Shown one piece after another: positions 14,228 to 22,417 of a stretch of 26,695 nucleotides of DNA. Each line of letters starts with the position of its first letter. Positions within the stretch are counted from its first letter, which is position 1. Made by a program: the position numbers and the translations under genes. Under the pieces are notes generated by a model. That model did no database searches, was not told the DNA's origin, and saw only the letters and a list, made by a program, of their open reading frames with translations. This stretch comes from an uncultured Lachnospiraceae bacterium (lineage in GTDB: Bacteria; Bacillota; Clostridia; Lachnospirales; Lachnospiraceae). The stretch spans positions 1 through 26,695 of the forward strand of contig CAKRNW010000018.1 of NCBI GenBank assembly GCA_934371505.1, in the 5' to 3' direction.

Positions 14228-14875
14228 TTATTTACTTTTGCCTTCTGCAGCTCTTTTTTCCTCAAAGTCTTCCACATACTGGATAATCAGCTTTACAGTG
14301 CCTTCTACACCAAGCTTTGCACTGTTAACACACAGATCATAGCTGTCAGCGCGTCCCCATTTCTTGGAGGAATAGTAGTTATAATAACTCTGACGCTGTT
14401 TATCCTTCTTGGCAATCATATCTCTTGCTTTCTGCTCATTTAAATCAGAGAAACGCTCACAGAGATGTTTAATCTTGAATGCCTCATCCGCATAGATAAA
14501 AATGTTCAGGCAGTTTTTGTACTCACTTAACGCATAATCAGCGCATCGACCTACAATAACACAGGGACCCTCATCCGCAATCTTCTTGATGGTATCAAAC
14601 TGTGCTAGAAATACCTTGTGGCTGATAGGCATGTCAATAAAGGATGATGCATTGTAGCCAAAGGAATAAGTATCCATAACCAGGTTGTATAAGAATGAAT
14701 TGGTAGGACGCTCATCATGATTCTCGATCATCTCTTCACAGAAACCACTCTCCTTGGCTGCTCTGGATAACAGTTCCTTGTCATAGCATGGAATTTTAAA
14801 ATATTCCGCAATTTTCTCACCGATTTCACGTCCCTGAGAGCCAAACTGACGTCCGATTGTAACAATTGTGTTCAT
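14228..14875 (-). CDS. Cytidylate kinase-like family protein
   Basis: The 215-residue protein starts MNTIVTIGRQFGSQGREIG, the P-loop-like motif of the cytidylate-kinase-like family (Cytidylate_kin2), which is frequent in Lachnospiraceae. Later segments GPCVIVGRCADYAL and the LID-like KKDKQRQSYYNYYSSKKWG fit the same fold. Its natural substrate is not established; it is distinct from the housekeeping cmk. The start at 14875 is chosen because AGGAGG lies 7 nt upstream; the ATG at 14899 has no SD and lies before that SD. It stands alone between a bidirectional terminator and its own promoter. Confidence 0.88.
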   Translation of the reverse strand: MNTIVTIGRQFGSQGREIGEKIAEYFKIPCYDKELLSRAAKESGFCEEMIENHDERPTNSFLYNLVMDTYSFGYNASSFIDMPISHKVFLAQFDTIKKIADEGPCVIVGRCADYALSEYKNCLNIFIYADEAFKIKHLCERFSDLNEQKARDMIAKKDKQRQSYYNYYSSKKWGRADSYDLCVNSAKLGVEGTVKLIIQYVEDFEEKRAAEGKSK

Positions 14876-14949
14876 ATAAAGTCCTCCTTCCGGTTTCATT
14901 TTTTTTTAACTATTCAGGACTCTTATTTACAAATAGTTATTATAAAAAT

Positions 14950-14978
14950 ATTATAGCCTCCCAAACACTTTTTTTCAA
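14950..14978 (-). promoter_or_regulatory. Promoter of the cytidylate kinase-like gene
   Basis: On the minus strand TTGAAA (14978-14973), 17 bp, TATAAT (14955-14950). The transcript would begin with an AACTATT/AATAGTT hairpin (14938-14908), then nine As, then the SD. Confidence 0.8.
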
Positions 14979-14991
14979 GGCAAAATAATGG

Positions 14992-15031
14992 ATAGGAAGC
15001 TATAGGAAGTTATCAATCTATACAATCTATA
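14992..15031. repeat. Two pairs of short tandem repeats upstream of the kinase-like promoter
   Basis: ATAGGAAG occurs at 14992 and 15002 with a 10-bp period. CAATCTATA occurs twice head to tail (15014-15022, 15023-15031). They lie 14 to 53 bp upstream of the -35 box and just after the his operon, in the position of an activator or repressor site. Confidence 0.6.
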
Positions 15032-15037
15032 GATCAA

Positions 15038-16324
15038 TTAACGTTTAGCGAGTTCTTCTGTGATTTCTTCCCAGGTAACACCTTTTTCAACCATCAATAC
15101 CATCATGTGATAGAGGAAATCACAGATTTCATATTTAATCTCATTGGGATTGGGGTTTTTGGCGGCTATCACAATCTCTGTAGATTCCTCACCCAGTTTT
15201 TTCAGAATCTTGTCAATTCCTTTGTCAAAGAGATAATTGGTGTAGGAGCCTTCCTTGGGATGAACTTTACGGTCTTTGATTACATTCATCACATCCTCAA
15301 ATACTTTTAAAGGATTGGTTTCCTGTTCTTCCTCCTGTTTCATAATGGAATTGAAGAAACAGCTATGACTTCCGGTATGACAGGCTGCTCCCATCTGGGT
15401 TACACGGGCCAGGATCGTATCCAGGTCGCAATCCGCAGTGAGGGATTTCACATACTGGTAATGACCACTGGTTTCACCCTTAATCCAAAGTTCATCACGG
15501 CTGCGGCTGTAATAGGTCATACGGCCGGTTTTCACGGTCATATTGTAGGCTTCCTCATTCATATAGGCAACCATCAGGACTTCGTCTGTCTTATCGTCCT
15601 GAACCACCACAGTTACATGTCCGTCAGAATTCTTCTTAAAATCAGACCACTTCAAGGATGCCTCCAGGGTATGTACCTCCAGACCATTCTCCTTACAGAG
15701 CTGCTTGATATTCACAAACTCCTGGGCATTGTCATTCATGGCTTTTCCGGTGATTCCATAGACATTCTCCCGTCCGAACGCCTCCATAATTTTATCCAGA
15801 GAAACATCCGGCATAGACATAAGAACCGGTAAGGTCGCCAGTTCCAATGTTTCGCGGATGCGGTTTTCATTGATCAGCAGAATTTCCGCCGCATATTGCT
15901 CGATTTCCACGCGGTGATTCACAATTTCTGTTTCCGCCGCAATAGAAACAATGATTTTATCCTTTCCGAACTTTTTGGATACCTCTTCCAGGATAGCGAT
16001 GTTGCTCTCCTTGGAAAAATTCAGAACCGCCTTCTTGCATCCGGCATAAAGAATTTTTTTCACATCCTCCATCCGCTTTACGTTGCCTGCCCCAATGACA
16101 GGAATCGCAACCGTTTCGCAGATAGCCTTCATAATGTCCAGCGCTTCCTCATGCTCCACATCACCATTGGACAAATCAAAAATTAGGAGTGCATCCGCCT
16201 GCTGGTCGCTGTAATAACGCGCCAGTTCCACAGGGTTCATATTCACCACCGTTTTATCGTTTAATCCTGCCACTGCTTTCTGCTGATAAAGGTAAATACA
16301 GGGCATCAATAATTTCTGACTCAT
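15038..16324 (-). CDS. hisIE: HisIE with N-terminal degenerate HisF-like barrel
   Basis: The 428-residue protein has three parts. Residues 1 to about 222 align by eye to HisF (MPCIYL for the IPCLDV strand; NPVELARYY for DPVELAKYY) but lack its key residues: Y11 stands at catalytic Asp11, IAA (128-130) at the Asp130 region, and the GGGI and SGG phosphate-binding motifs are GAGN and MSMPD. Residues about 225-330 are HisI, phosphoribosyl-AMP cyclohydrolase, with metal ligands DCDLD (298-302) and CHTGSHSC (315-322). Residues about 337-428 are HisE, phosphoribosyl-ATP pyrophosphatase, with GEESTE (378-383). HisI and HisE catalyse the second and third steps of histidine synthesis. It is the last gene of the operon; its SD lies in the end of hisB at a rather long spacing. 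Confidence 0.93.
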   Translation of the reverse strand: MSQKLLMPCIYLYQQKAVAGLNDKTVVNMNPVELARYYSDQQADALLIFDLSNGDVEHEEALDIMKAICETVAIPVIGAGNVKRMEDVKKILYAGCKKAVLNFSKESNIAILEEVSKKFGKDKIIVSIAAETEIVNHRVEIEQYAAEILLINENRIRETLELATLPVLMSMPDVSLDKIMEAFGRENVYGITGKAMNDNAQEFVNIKQLCKENGLEVHTLEASLKWSDFKKNSDGHVTVVVQDDKTDEVLMVAYMNEEAYNMTVKTGRMTYYSRSRDELWIKGETSGHYQYVKSLTADCDLDTILARVTQMGAACHTGSHSCFFNSIMKQEEEQETNPLKVFEDVMNVIKDRKVHPKEGSYTNYLFDKGIDKILKKLGEESTEIVIAAKNPNPNEIKYEICDFLYHMMVLMVEKGVTWEEITEELAKR

Positions 16325-16330
16325 AAGTAT

Positions 16331-16918
16331 TTATAAACTTCCTTTCGTACTTAACACATCGGTAATCCGAGGATCTTTTGTGGTTGCCTCATCCAAGGCC
16401 TTGGCAAAGGCTTTAAACATGGCCTCTGCAATATGATGGTTATTTTCTCCGGCAAGCAGCTGGAAATGAAGATTCATGCCGGCACTGTAGCTGACCGCAT
16501 AGAAAAATTCCCGGATGAGTTCTGTATCCAGTCCACCGATGGAGGGTGTGGTAAAGCTGACCTTGGACTGATAATAGGGTCTGCCGCTTAAATCAATGGC
16601 GCACAAAACCAGAACATCATCCATGGGAAGAAGGAACTGACCGAAACGTCTGATTCCCTTCTTATCATCCAGTGCTTCTTTGATGGCCTGCCCCAATACA
16701 ATTCCGGTATCCTCCACCGTGTGGTGACCATCCACATACAGATCACCTTCCACCTTACATCTCAGATCAAAAAAGCCGTGACGGGTAAATCCCTCCAGCA
16801 TATGATCGAAAAAACCAATGCCTGTAGAAATTTCCCCTTTTCCGGTTCCGTCAATATTAAAGATAATCTGAATATCTGTTTCTTTTGTTTTACGGGTTAC
16901 CGTTGCGCTTCTTGCCAT
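16331..16918 (-). CDS. hisB: Imidazoleglycerol-phosphate dehydratase
   Basis: The 195-residue monofunctional enzyme dehydrates imidazole-glycerol phosphate to imidazole-acetol phosphate. The two metal-binding repeats are visible as DGHHTVEDTG and ENNHHIAEAMFKAF, with GFFDHMLEGF near the N-terminus. There is no histidinol phosphatase fusion as in enterobacteria. The start follows CAGGAGGAC. It is 6 nt upstream of hisIE and 38 nt downstream of hisD, within one transcript. Confidence 0.98.
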   Translation of the reverse strand: MARSATVTRKTKETDIQIIFNIDGTGKGEISTGIGFFDHMLEGFTRHGFFDLRCKVEGDLYVDGHHTVEDTGIVLGQAIKEALDDKKGIRRFGQFLLPMDDVLVLCAIDLSGRPYYQSKVSFTTPSIGGLDTELIREFFYAVSYSAGMNLHFQLLAGENNHHIAEAMFKAFAKALDEATTKDPRITDVLSTKGSL

Positions 16919-16956
16919 GGAAGTCCTCCTGTCATAGTATAGTGAAAAACATGTTC

Positions 16957-18249
16957 CTAGCCTTCAAACCGGACTGCAATGGAATTGGCATGTGCAGTCA
17001 GTCCTTCATTCTTTGCAAACAGTTCAATATCGTTATGTACTTTTTCCAGTGCCGACTGGGAATAAGAAATAATACTGGTTTTCTTGATAAAATCATCCAC
17101 ATTTAGGGGTGAGAAAAACTTTGCAGTGCCGTTGGTGGGTAAGATATGGTTTGGACCTGCATAATAATCTCCCAGAGGCTCTGAGGAATACTCTCCAAGG
17201 AAAATGGCTCCTGCATTTTTAATTCTGGTCATAGTATCAAACGGATTCTTTGTAAGAATCTCTAAGTGCTCACTTGCCACTGCGTTTGCGGCAGCAATGG
17301 CGGCATCCATATTTTCCGCAATCAGAATGTAGCCGTAACGATCCAGGGATTTGCCGATAATCTCACTGCGGGAAAGCTTTTTCACAAATCCATTGATCTC
17401 CACCTGAACCTGTTCTGCCAGTTCCCTGCTGGTAGTAATCAAAATGGCACTTGCAAGTTCGTCATGTTCTGCCTGGGAAAGCAGATCCGCTGCCACATAG
17501 CGGGGTGTTGCCGTCTCGTCCGCCAGAACCAGGATTTCACTGGGACCGGCAATAGAATCAATACTGACAAAACCATAAACGGCTTTCTTGGCCAATGCGA
17601 CAAAGATATTTCCGGGACCTGTAATCTTGTCCACCTTGGGGATGGAAGCTGTTCCAAAGGCCATGGCAGCGACTGCCTGGGCACCGCCGGCCTTATAGAC
17701 CTTATCCACGCCTGCAATATCAGCAGCTACTAAGGTTCCGGGATTTACTTTTCCGTCTTTTCCCGGAGGGGTACACATCAGTATCTCCGGAACTCCGGCT
17801 ACCTTTGCAGGAACCACGTTCATCAACACGCTGGAGGGATAAGCAGCCTTTCCACCGGGCACATACACACCTGCACGGGAAATAGGGGTGATTTTCTGTC
17901 CGAGAATCGTTCCATCCGGCTTGTAATCAAACCAGGACATGCGAAGCTGTTTCTCGTGATAAACCCGAATGTTCTCCGCAGACTGGCGCATCACACGAAT
18001 AAACGCTTCATCCAGTTTCGTGTAGGCCTCATCGATTTCTTCCCGGGTTACCTGAATGGTATCAGGAGAAAGAGCACAGTGATCAAATTTTTCTGTGTAG
18101 GAGAAAAGTGCCTCATCTCCCTTTTCGCGAACCGCCTCAATGATCTCATTGACGGTTCCTTCATATTCCGGATAGTTGTTCGGACTGCGTTTTAATAAAT
18201 CTGTAAGAAGTCCCTGAATAGATTCTTCCGTTAAGTTGATAACATTCAT
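16957..18249 (-). CDS. hisD: Histidinol dehydrogenase
   Basis: The 430-residue enzyme carries out the last two steps of histidine synthesis, oxidising histidinol to histidine with two NAD+. Conserved parts include RAGVYVPGGKAAYPSS, the KITGPGN motif, GPSEILVLADE, the SQAEHD segment with metal-binding Gln and His, and NHILPTNGTA. The length is normal. The SD is AGGAG. It lies between hisG and hisB in the operon. Confidence 0.98.
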   Translation of the reverse strand: MNVINLTEESIQGLLTDLLKRSPNNYPEYEGTVNEIIEAVREKGDEALFSYTEKFDHCALSPDTIQVTREEIDEAYTKLDEAFIRVMRQSAENIRVYHEKQLRMSWFDYKPDGTILGQKITPISRAGVYVPGGKAAYPSSVLMNVVPAKVAGVPEILMCTPPGKDGKVNPGTLVAADIAGVDKVYKAGGAQAVAAMAFGTASIPKVDKITGPGNIFVALAKKAVYGFVSIDSIAGPSEILVLADETATPRYVAADLLSQAEHDELASAILITTSRELAEQVQVEINGFVKKLSRSEIIGKSLDRYGYILIAENMDAAIAAANAVASEHLEILTKNPFDTMTRIKNAGAIFLGEYSSEPLGDYYAGPNHILPTNGTAKFFSPLNVDDFIKKTSIISYSQSALEKVHNDIELFAKNEGLTAHANSIAVRFEG

Positions 18250-18271
18250 AGCTGCTCTCCTTTATCTTCCC

Positions 18272-18916
18272 TTATATTTTCTCTTTCAGACGGCGGATTA
18301 TATCCTTGATCCGCTCCTGTTCCATCTGCATACTCACCTGATTGACAATCATGCGGGCAGACAGAGGACAAACCTCCTCCAGAACCTCCAGCCCGTTCTC
18401 CTTTAAAGTGGAACCGGTTTCCACAATATCCACGATTACATCGGAAAGCCCCACAATAGGTCCTAATTCCACAGAACCATTTAATTTGATAATATCCACG
18501 GTCTGATGTTTTTTGTTATAAAAATAATCTTTAGCTATATTGGGGTATTTGCTTGCCACACGGATCATTTCGTGATGCTGCAGTAATTCTCTGGCAGAAG
18601 CCGGACCGCAGACACACATCTTGCACTTTCCGTAGCCTAAGTCCAGCACCTCATAAACCCGGCGGTTTTCTTCCAGAATGGTATCTTTACCCACCACGCC
18701 TATATCAGCCGCTCCATATTCTACATAGGTTGGTACATCCGGTCCCTTGGACAGGAAAAACTTCAACTTCTGTTCTTCATTGACGAAGATCAGCTTGCGG
18801 GTCTTCTTATCCTTCATCTCTTCACAGGTGATACCGATCTCTTCCAGTAATTCCAAAGTGCGCTCTGCCAGTCTTCCTTTACCCAATGCAAAGGTAATAT
18901 ATCTTTCTTCACTCAT
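18272..18916 (-). CDS. hisG: ATP phosphoribosyltransferase, short form
   Basis: The 214-residue catalytic subunit makes phosphoribosyl-ATP from ATP and PRPP, the committed step of histidine synthesis. It begins ITFALGKGRLAERTLELLEEIG and has the PRPP loop DVIVDIVETGSTLKENGL. It lacks the C-terminal ACT-like regulatory domain of the long form, so it needs HisZ, encoded directly upstream, for activity and feedback inhibition. The SD is AAAGG. The 65-nt gap after hisZ holds only a weak ACATAA/TTATGT hairpin. Confidence 0.97.
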   Translation of the reverse strand: MSEERYITFALGKGRLAERTLELLEEIGITCEEMKDKKTRKLIFVNEEQKLKFFLSKGPDVPTYVEYGAADIGVVGKDTILEENRRVYEVLDLGYGKCKMCVCGPASARELLQHHEMIRVASKYPNIAKDYFYNKKHQTVDIIKLNGSVELGPIVGLSDVIVDIVETGSTLKENGLEVLEEVCPLSARMIVNQVSMQMEQERIKDIIRRLKEKI

Positions 18917-18981
18917 GATTTCTTAAACCTTTCCCATTCTGCAGCATTAGTTTACATAACAATATTATGTCTACCAACAAT

Positions 18982-20097
18982 CTAATCAGCAGGTCTCAGC
19001 TCTACCGCTACGCCTTTTTCGCGTAACCTGGAAGCTTGCTGAAGCATCTGTTTAAAATTATCAGAATGATAAGTCAGTACCTGCTTCGTTTCTTCGATGG
19101 GAACACGGATTCCCTGTCGTTTCAGTGCCTCCATCACATCGTCAATGACCACCGCGCAGCCGATAGCCGGTGCTTCTTTTCCAAAACGGGAAAGCAGGGA
19201 ATCATATCGTCCACCCTTTACAATGGCATCCCCGATACCATAGGTGTAGGCTTTGAAAATGATTCCTGTGTAATAATTATATTTGGAAAGCATACCTAAA
19301 TCAAAAGAAACATACTCTTCCACACCATAGAGTTTCAAAACCTCATAAACCTGCTCCAAGCGGTCAATAGCGGCCAGGGAACGGGCATGATTGGCCAGGG
19401 AACGAGCCTCCTTGAGAGAGTTAAAATCACCGAACAAATCCGCTGACTTTAACAGCACCTCCATGTCCTCCGGCTTGATCTGCCGTTCCATCAACAAATC
19501 TCTTGCACCGAAGTAATTCTTGGTGGAAATAAAATCACGGAGTGCCAGTTCTGTTCCCTCATCCAGCCCTGAATCCTCACAGATTCCTTTGAAATACTCC
19601 ACCTCGCCGATACTCACCTGAAATTTGGTAAGTCCGATAGCTTTTAAGGCATTGATTACCATACAGAGCATTTCTGCATCCGCATAAACGGAATCATCTC
19701 CGATCAGTTCCACACCAAGCTGGGTCACTTCCTTTAATTTTCCCTGTAAATTGGAAGTATTGGTAAAGGTATTTCCCGCGTAGCAGAAACGGATGGGCTT
19801 CTTCTCTTCCATAAAATATTTGGCAGCACACCGCGCCATGGACGGCGTGAAATCAGGTCGGAGCACCAGCGTGTTTCCCTCTTTATCAAAAAATTTGTAT
19901 AATTCCTTGGAAGGGGTTGTACCGATCTCACTGGAAAACACATCAAAAAACTCAAAGGTGGGAGTCTGGATATCCTCAAAGCCGTAAAGCCTGAACTGTC
20001 TCAGCAGGGTATTCTGTACCGAAAGCTTACGGGCATATTCCGAACCGTAGATATCACGGACACCTTCCGGTGTATGTAACAAACGTTGATTCATCAT
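18982..20097 (-). CDS. hisZ: ATP phosphoribosyltransferase regulatory subunit HisZ
   Basis: The 371-residue protein is a paralogue of class II histidyl-tRNA synthetase. LHTPEGVRDIYG, the motif-2 region FDKEGNTLVLRPDFTPSMAR, and GGRYDSLLSRFG are recognisable. It ends without the full anticodon-binding domain, which separates it from HisS. It joins the short HisG in an octamer and carries histidine sensing. It is the first gene of the his operon and has a strong promoter about 65 nt upstream. Two ATG codons start it in tandem (20097, 20094); the SD AAAGG suits the first. Confidence 0.94.
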   Translation of the reverse strand: MMNQRLLHTPEGVRDIYGSEYARKLSVQNTLLRQFRLYGFEDIQTPTFEFFDVFSSEIGTTPSKELYKFFDKEGNTLVLRPDFTPSMARCAAKYFMEEKKPIRFCYAGNTFTNTSNLQGKLKEVTQLGVELIGDDSVYADAEMLCMVINALKAIGLTKFQVSIGEVEYFKGICEDSGLDEGTELALRDFISTKNYFGARDLLMERQIKPEDMEVLLKSADLFGDFNSLKEARSLANHARSLAAIDRLEQVYEVLKLYGVEEYVSFDLGMLSKYNYYTGIIFKAYTYGIGDAIVKGGRYDSLLSRFGKEAPAIGCAVVIDDVMEALKRQGIRVPIEETKQVLTYHSDNFKQMLQQASRLREKGVAVELRPAD

Positions 20098-20158
20098 TCT
20101 GTCAGCCTTTCCATAAGTGCTTTACCGTAGTAACGTGGTAGCGAGTGAAACTATCTGT

Positions 20159-20187
20159 AGTATATAGAAAAGTTTCGGTAATGTCAA
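20159..20187 (-). promoter_or_regulatory. Promoter of the histidine operon
   Basis: On the minus strand a perfect TTGACA (20187-20182), 17 bp and TATACT (20164-20159) lie between recU and hisZ. The leader is only about 55 nt and contains no T-box or attenuator terminator. Weak TACC/GGTA pairing is the only structure seen. Confidence 0.85.
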
Positions 20188-20201
20188 TTCTATCTTTGAA
20201 A

Positions 20202-20735
20202 TTAATCACGATCTTCCAGATCTTTTTGCAAAATATCCAGATAGGGAACCAGAACACCGTTCTTTTTCGGCAAAATATAGGCAGGATTTAGTTCCTCATA
20301 GCGGAAACTCTTCCGTCCTCCTTTGATTGCACGTTCCCAGAAAAAGAGCAGCATTTCCAATGGGAGATAATAAAAAAGATCTTTGGAAGTATAATAGATC
20401 AGAAAGAAGGCAATGCCACCCTGCTTTTCAAAATCCTGCATAAATTTCACCTGATGTTCATGGATATTTTGCAGGGCAAAAGTATCGGATTGACATTCCT
20501 TTGCATCAAAACAGACCGGAATCCCCTGAACAGCTCCGATATAGTCCACCGTACTTTTCTGTTCAAAATATGCCAGGGTAATGTGACGGCTCTCCTTATC
20601 AATTTTAATAGGAGTGATGGGCGTGGGAATTTTTTGAATCAGTGCCAGCCCGCTCTCCAGATATTTTTCATTGGTACGGTTGATGAGATCCTCCAGGGTG
20701 GAACCCCGCAGACCTCTTGAATTCCATGTTGCCAT
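20202..20735 (-). CDS. recU: Holliday junction resolvase RecU
   Basis: The 177-residue protein has the RecU nuclease core: STVDYIG (D64), FDAKEC (D77, K79, E80) and HEHQVKFMQDFEKQGGIAFFL. It starts with the family-typical NSRGLRGSTLEDLINRTN. RecU cuts four-way DNA junctions and replaces RuvC in Bacillota. It is the last gene of the rsuA-ygiQ-rluA group, 30 nt after rluA with SD AGGAGA. In Bacillus recU pairs with a penicillin-binding protein gene; that link is absent here. Confidence 0.95.
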   Translation of the reverse strand: MATWNSRGLRGSTLEDLINRTNEKYLESGLALIQKIPTPITPIKIDKESRHITLAYFEQKSTVDYIGAVQGIPVCFDAKECQSDTFALQNIHEHQVKFMQDFEKQGGIAFFLIYYTSKDLFYYLPLEMLLFFWERAIKGGRKSFRYEELNPAYILPKKNGVLVPYLDILQKDLEDRD

Positions 20736-20765
20736 GAAACGTTCTCCTGTTATCTAGCAGTCTTT

Positions 20766-21851
20766 CTATTCTCCTGCATCTAAAATCTGTGAAAAAAACG
20801 GAGGAAGGGGTGCTGTCACCGATTTTTTGCTCAGTTGTTCCCCTGTTCCCTTCATTTCAGGAAAAGCCACCCGGTAGGCATGAAGTAACTGGTACGGCAA
20901 ATGCCAGATCCTTTGTGCCATCTGGTTACATGCGGAATTCCCATACTTTGTGTCTCCCAGAATGGGATGACCGATGGAAGCCAGATGGGCACGGATCTGA
21001 TGGGCTTTTCCTGTATGCAGCTGAATTTCCAGATAGGTGAAAGCCTGTCCTTTTACTTTGAAGGTCTGCAATGGAGTATAGGAAGTTCTGATGGCAGACA
21101 GTCCTTTCTGCTGTTCCGGTTTTGCCTGTGCTTTGTCCCGGTAGATCGTCACTTGGTTGCTATATTCATCTTTATATAAAAAGCCTTCCATGTGCTGGCT
21201 CTTCTTAATCGTTCCCCTCACAATGGTCCGATAAAATTTTCCAATGCTGCGCTCTCTGATGAGTTCACTGAGTAATTGGGAACCTGCAAGGCTTTTCCCG
21301 CACAAAACCAATCCGCTGGTATTGCGGTCAAGGCGATTACAGACGGAAGGATGAAAGGTGATAAGCTGCGTGGCTGTGATTGCTCCGGTTTCCAACAGAT
21401 AACCGATCAACCATTCATTCATAGACAAATCCCCCGGCGCTGCTTTCTGGGTCAGAATTCCTGCCGGTTTGTCCGCAATGAGAAGGTCCGCATCTTCCCA
21501 GAGAACCACCGGCTTATTTTTCCGGCTGTTTAAGGTCTGGTAAGCCCTCTGGTATTCGGAAACGGAAGAATTCCCAGAGGATGCTGTCGAGGCATTTGAC
21601 AAGGCACTTGCAGGTGCAGATGCCTTGTCTCCTCCCGCAAACTTCAAAAAAGTTTCCTCTGCCAAAAAGAGTTTCACCGTATCTCCCGGATTTAGCATCT
21701 CCCGCCCTTCCGCTTTGCCGTTATTCAGCGTAATATTCTTTTTCCGCAGCATTTTATACAGAAAAGAATTCCCCGCCTCCGGAAGAAGTTTATGCAGATA
21801 TTTATCAAAACGTTGTCCCGCCTCATTGGATCCGATGGTAAAGGTTCTCAT
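20766..21851 (-). CDS. RluA-family 23S rRNA pseudouridine synthase
   Basis: The 361-residue protein has an N-terminal S4 RNA-binding domain (about 12-65), an Ala/Ser-rich linker (about 74-98) that is probably flexible, and an RluC/RluD-type catalytic domain with DKPAGILTQ and the catalytic Asp D175 in NRLDRNTSG. The usual motif is HRLD; the His-to-Asn change is noted. HTGKAHQIRAHLASIGHPILGD is intact. It isomerises uridines in 23S rRNA, but the exact site cannot be named. Its ATG overlaps the stop of the gene before it by 4 nt (ATGA), so translation is coupled. Confidence 0.93.
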   Translation of the reverse strand: MRTFTIGSNEAGQRFDKYLHKLLPEAGNSFLYKMLRKKNITLNNGKAEGREMLNPGDTVKLFLAEETFLKFAGGDKASAPASALSNASTASSGNSSVSEYQRAYQTLNSRKNKPVVLWEDADLLIADKPAGILTQKAAPGDLSMNEWLIGYLLETGAITATQLITFHPSVCNRLDRNTSGLVLCGKSLAGSQLLSELIRERSIGKFYRTIVRGTIKKSQHMEGFLYKDEYSNQVTIYRDKAQAKPEQQKGLSAIRTSYTPLQTFKVKGQAFTYLEIQLHTGKAHQIRAHLASIGHPILGDTKYGNSACNQMAQRIWHLPYQLLHAYRVAFPEMKGTGEQLSKKSVTAPLPPFFSQILDAGE

Positions 21852-22417
21852 AAAGAAAGGTTCCCCACAAGCTGTAGCATTTCAGCTTCCTGTCCGCTTT
21901 TCTCCAGCTTTTGCAGCTGTTGCAAGCGCTCCGTATATTTTCCTGGTTCCGTAAAAATTTTAAAAGTCATTCCCTTAAAGGAATTCTGGCGAAACAGATC
22001 ATCCAGATGCTGCTGCGCCTTTGTCACATCACACTTGGGATCCTCTGTGATGCCACAGAGGTTATTTCCCCGGATGACCACATGGCTCAGGGCAAAATTA
22101 GCTGAATAGGAAGTCAGCAGAAAGTCATAGCCGCCGTCCAGTTCACCCACCGCAGGTTCAATTTTCCGGTGTAAATCCTCGCTACATTCTTTTGCCCGGA
22201 GAAACATGATGGCATTGACCATGCTTTTGCTGGCAGGCAGACATCCTAACACTGCCACGACGGACAGTAGATTTGCATTGGTTCCGGTGGATATCCGTCC
22301 CATGATGTAAATCGCCAGGGAAATGCCGAAGTAGGCGATGGAGCGGATCATGGTGAATTTCTTCTGGTACACCATATAACCATATTGGCCTTTTGTAACA
22401 CGTTGTGTCTTTCTCAT
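21848..22417 (-). CDS. Unrecognised protein with two N-terminal membrane helices
   Basis: I do not recognise this 189-residue protein. A basic start (MRKTQRVTKGQYGYMVYQKK) is followed by two hydrophobic segments (about 22-41 and 48-68), then a soluble domain of about 115 residues with charged helices and the segment LDGGYDFLLTSYSANFALSHVVIRGNNLCGI. The C-terminal part (about 150-185) is likely helical, with repeated LQ/LEK. By the positive-inside rule both ends should be cytoplasmic. It overlaps ygiQ upstream and rluA downstream by 4 nt each (ATGA), so it is made with them. This suggests a link to RNA modification or the membrane, but no function can be given. Confidence 0.85.
   Translation of the reverse strand: MRKTQRVTKGQYGYMVYQKKFTMIRSIAYFGISLAIYIMGRISTGTNANLLSVVAVLGCLPASKSMVNAIMFLRAKECSEDLHRKIEPAVGELDGGYDFLLTSYSANFALSHVVIRGNNLCGITEDPKCDVTKAQQHLDDLFRQNSFKGMTFKIFTEPGKYTERLQQLQKLEKSGQEAEMLQLVGNLSL

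Noticed and set aside
14908..14938. AACTATT/AATAGTT repeat as terminator of the his operon
   Set aside because: On the minus strand it is followed by As, not Ts, and lies inside the leader of the kinase-like gene.
15014..15031. Tandem CAATCTATA units as the start of a CRISPR array
   Set aside because: There are only two 9-bp units without spacers, and no cas genes.
15365..15832. 155-codon open frame on the plus strand inside hisIE
   Set aside because: Shadow of the conserved HisI and barrel coding sequence on the other strand.
20098..20200. T-box riboswitch before hisZ
   Set aside because: The promoter is too close (leader about 55 nt) and the T-box sequence and terminator are absent.
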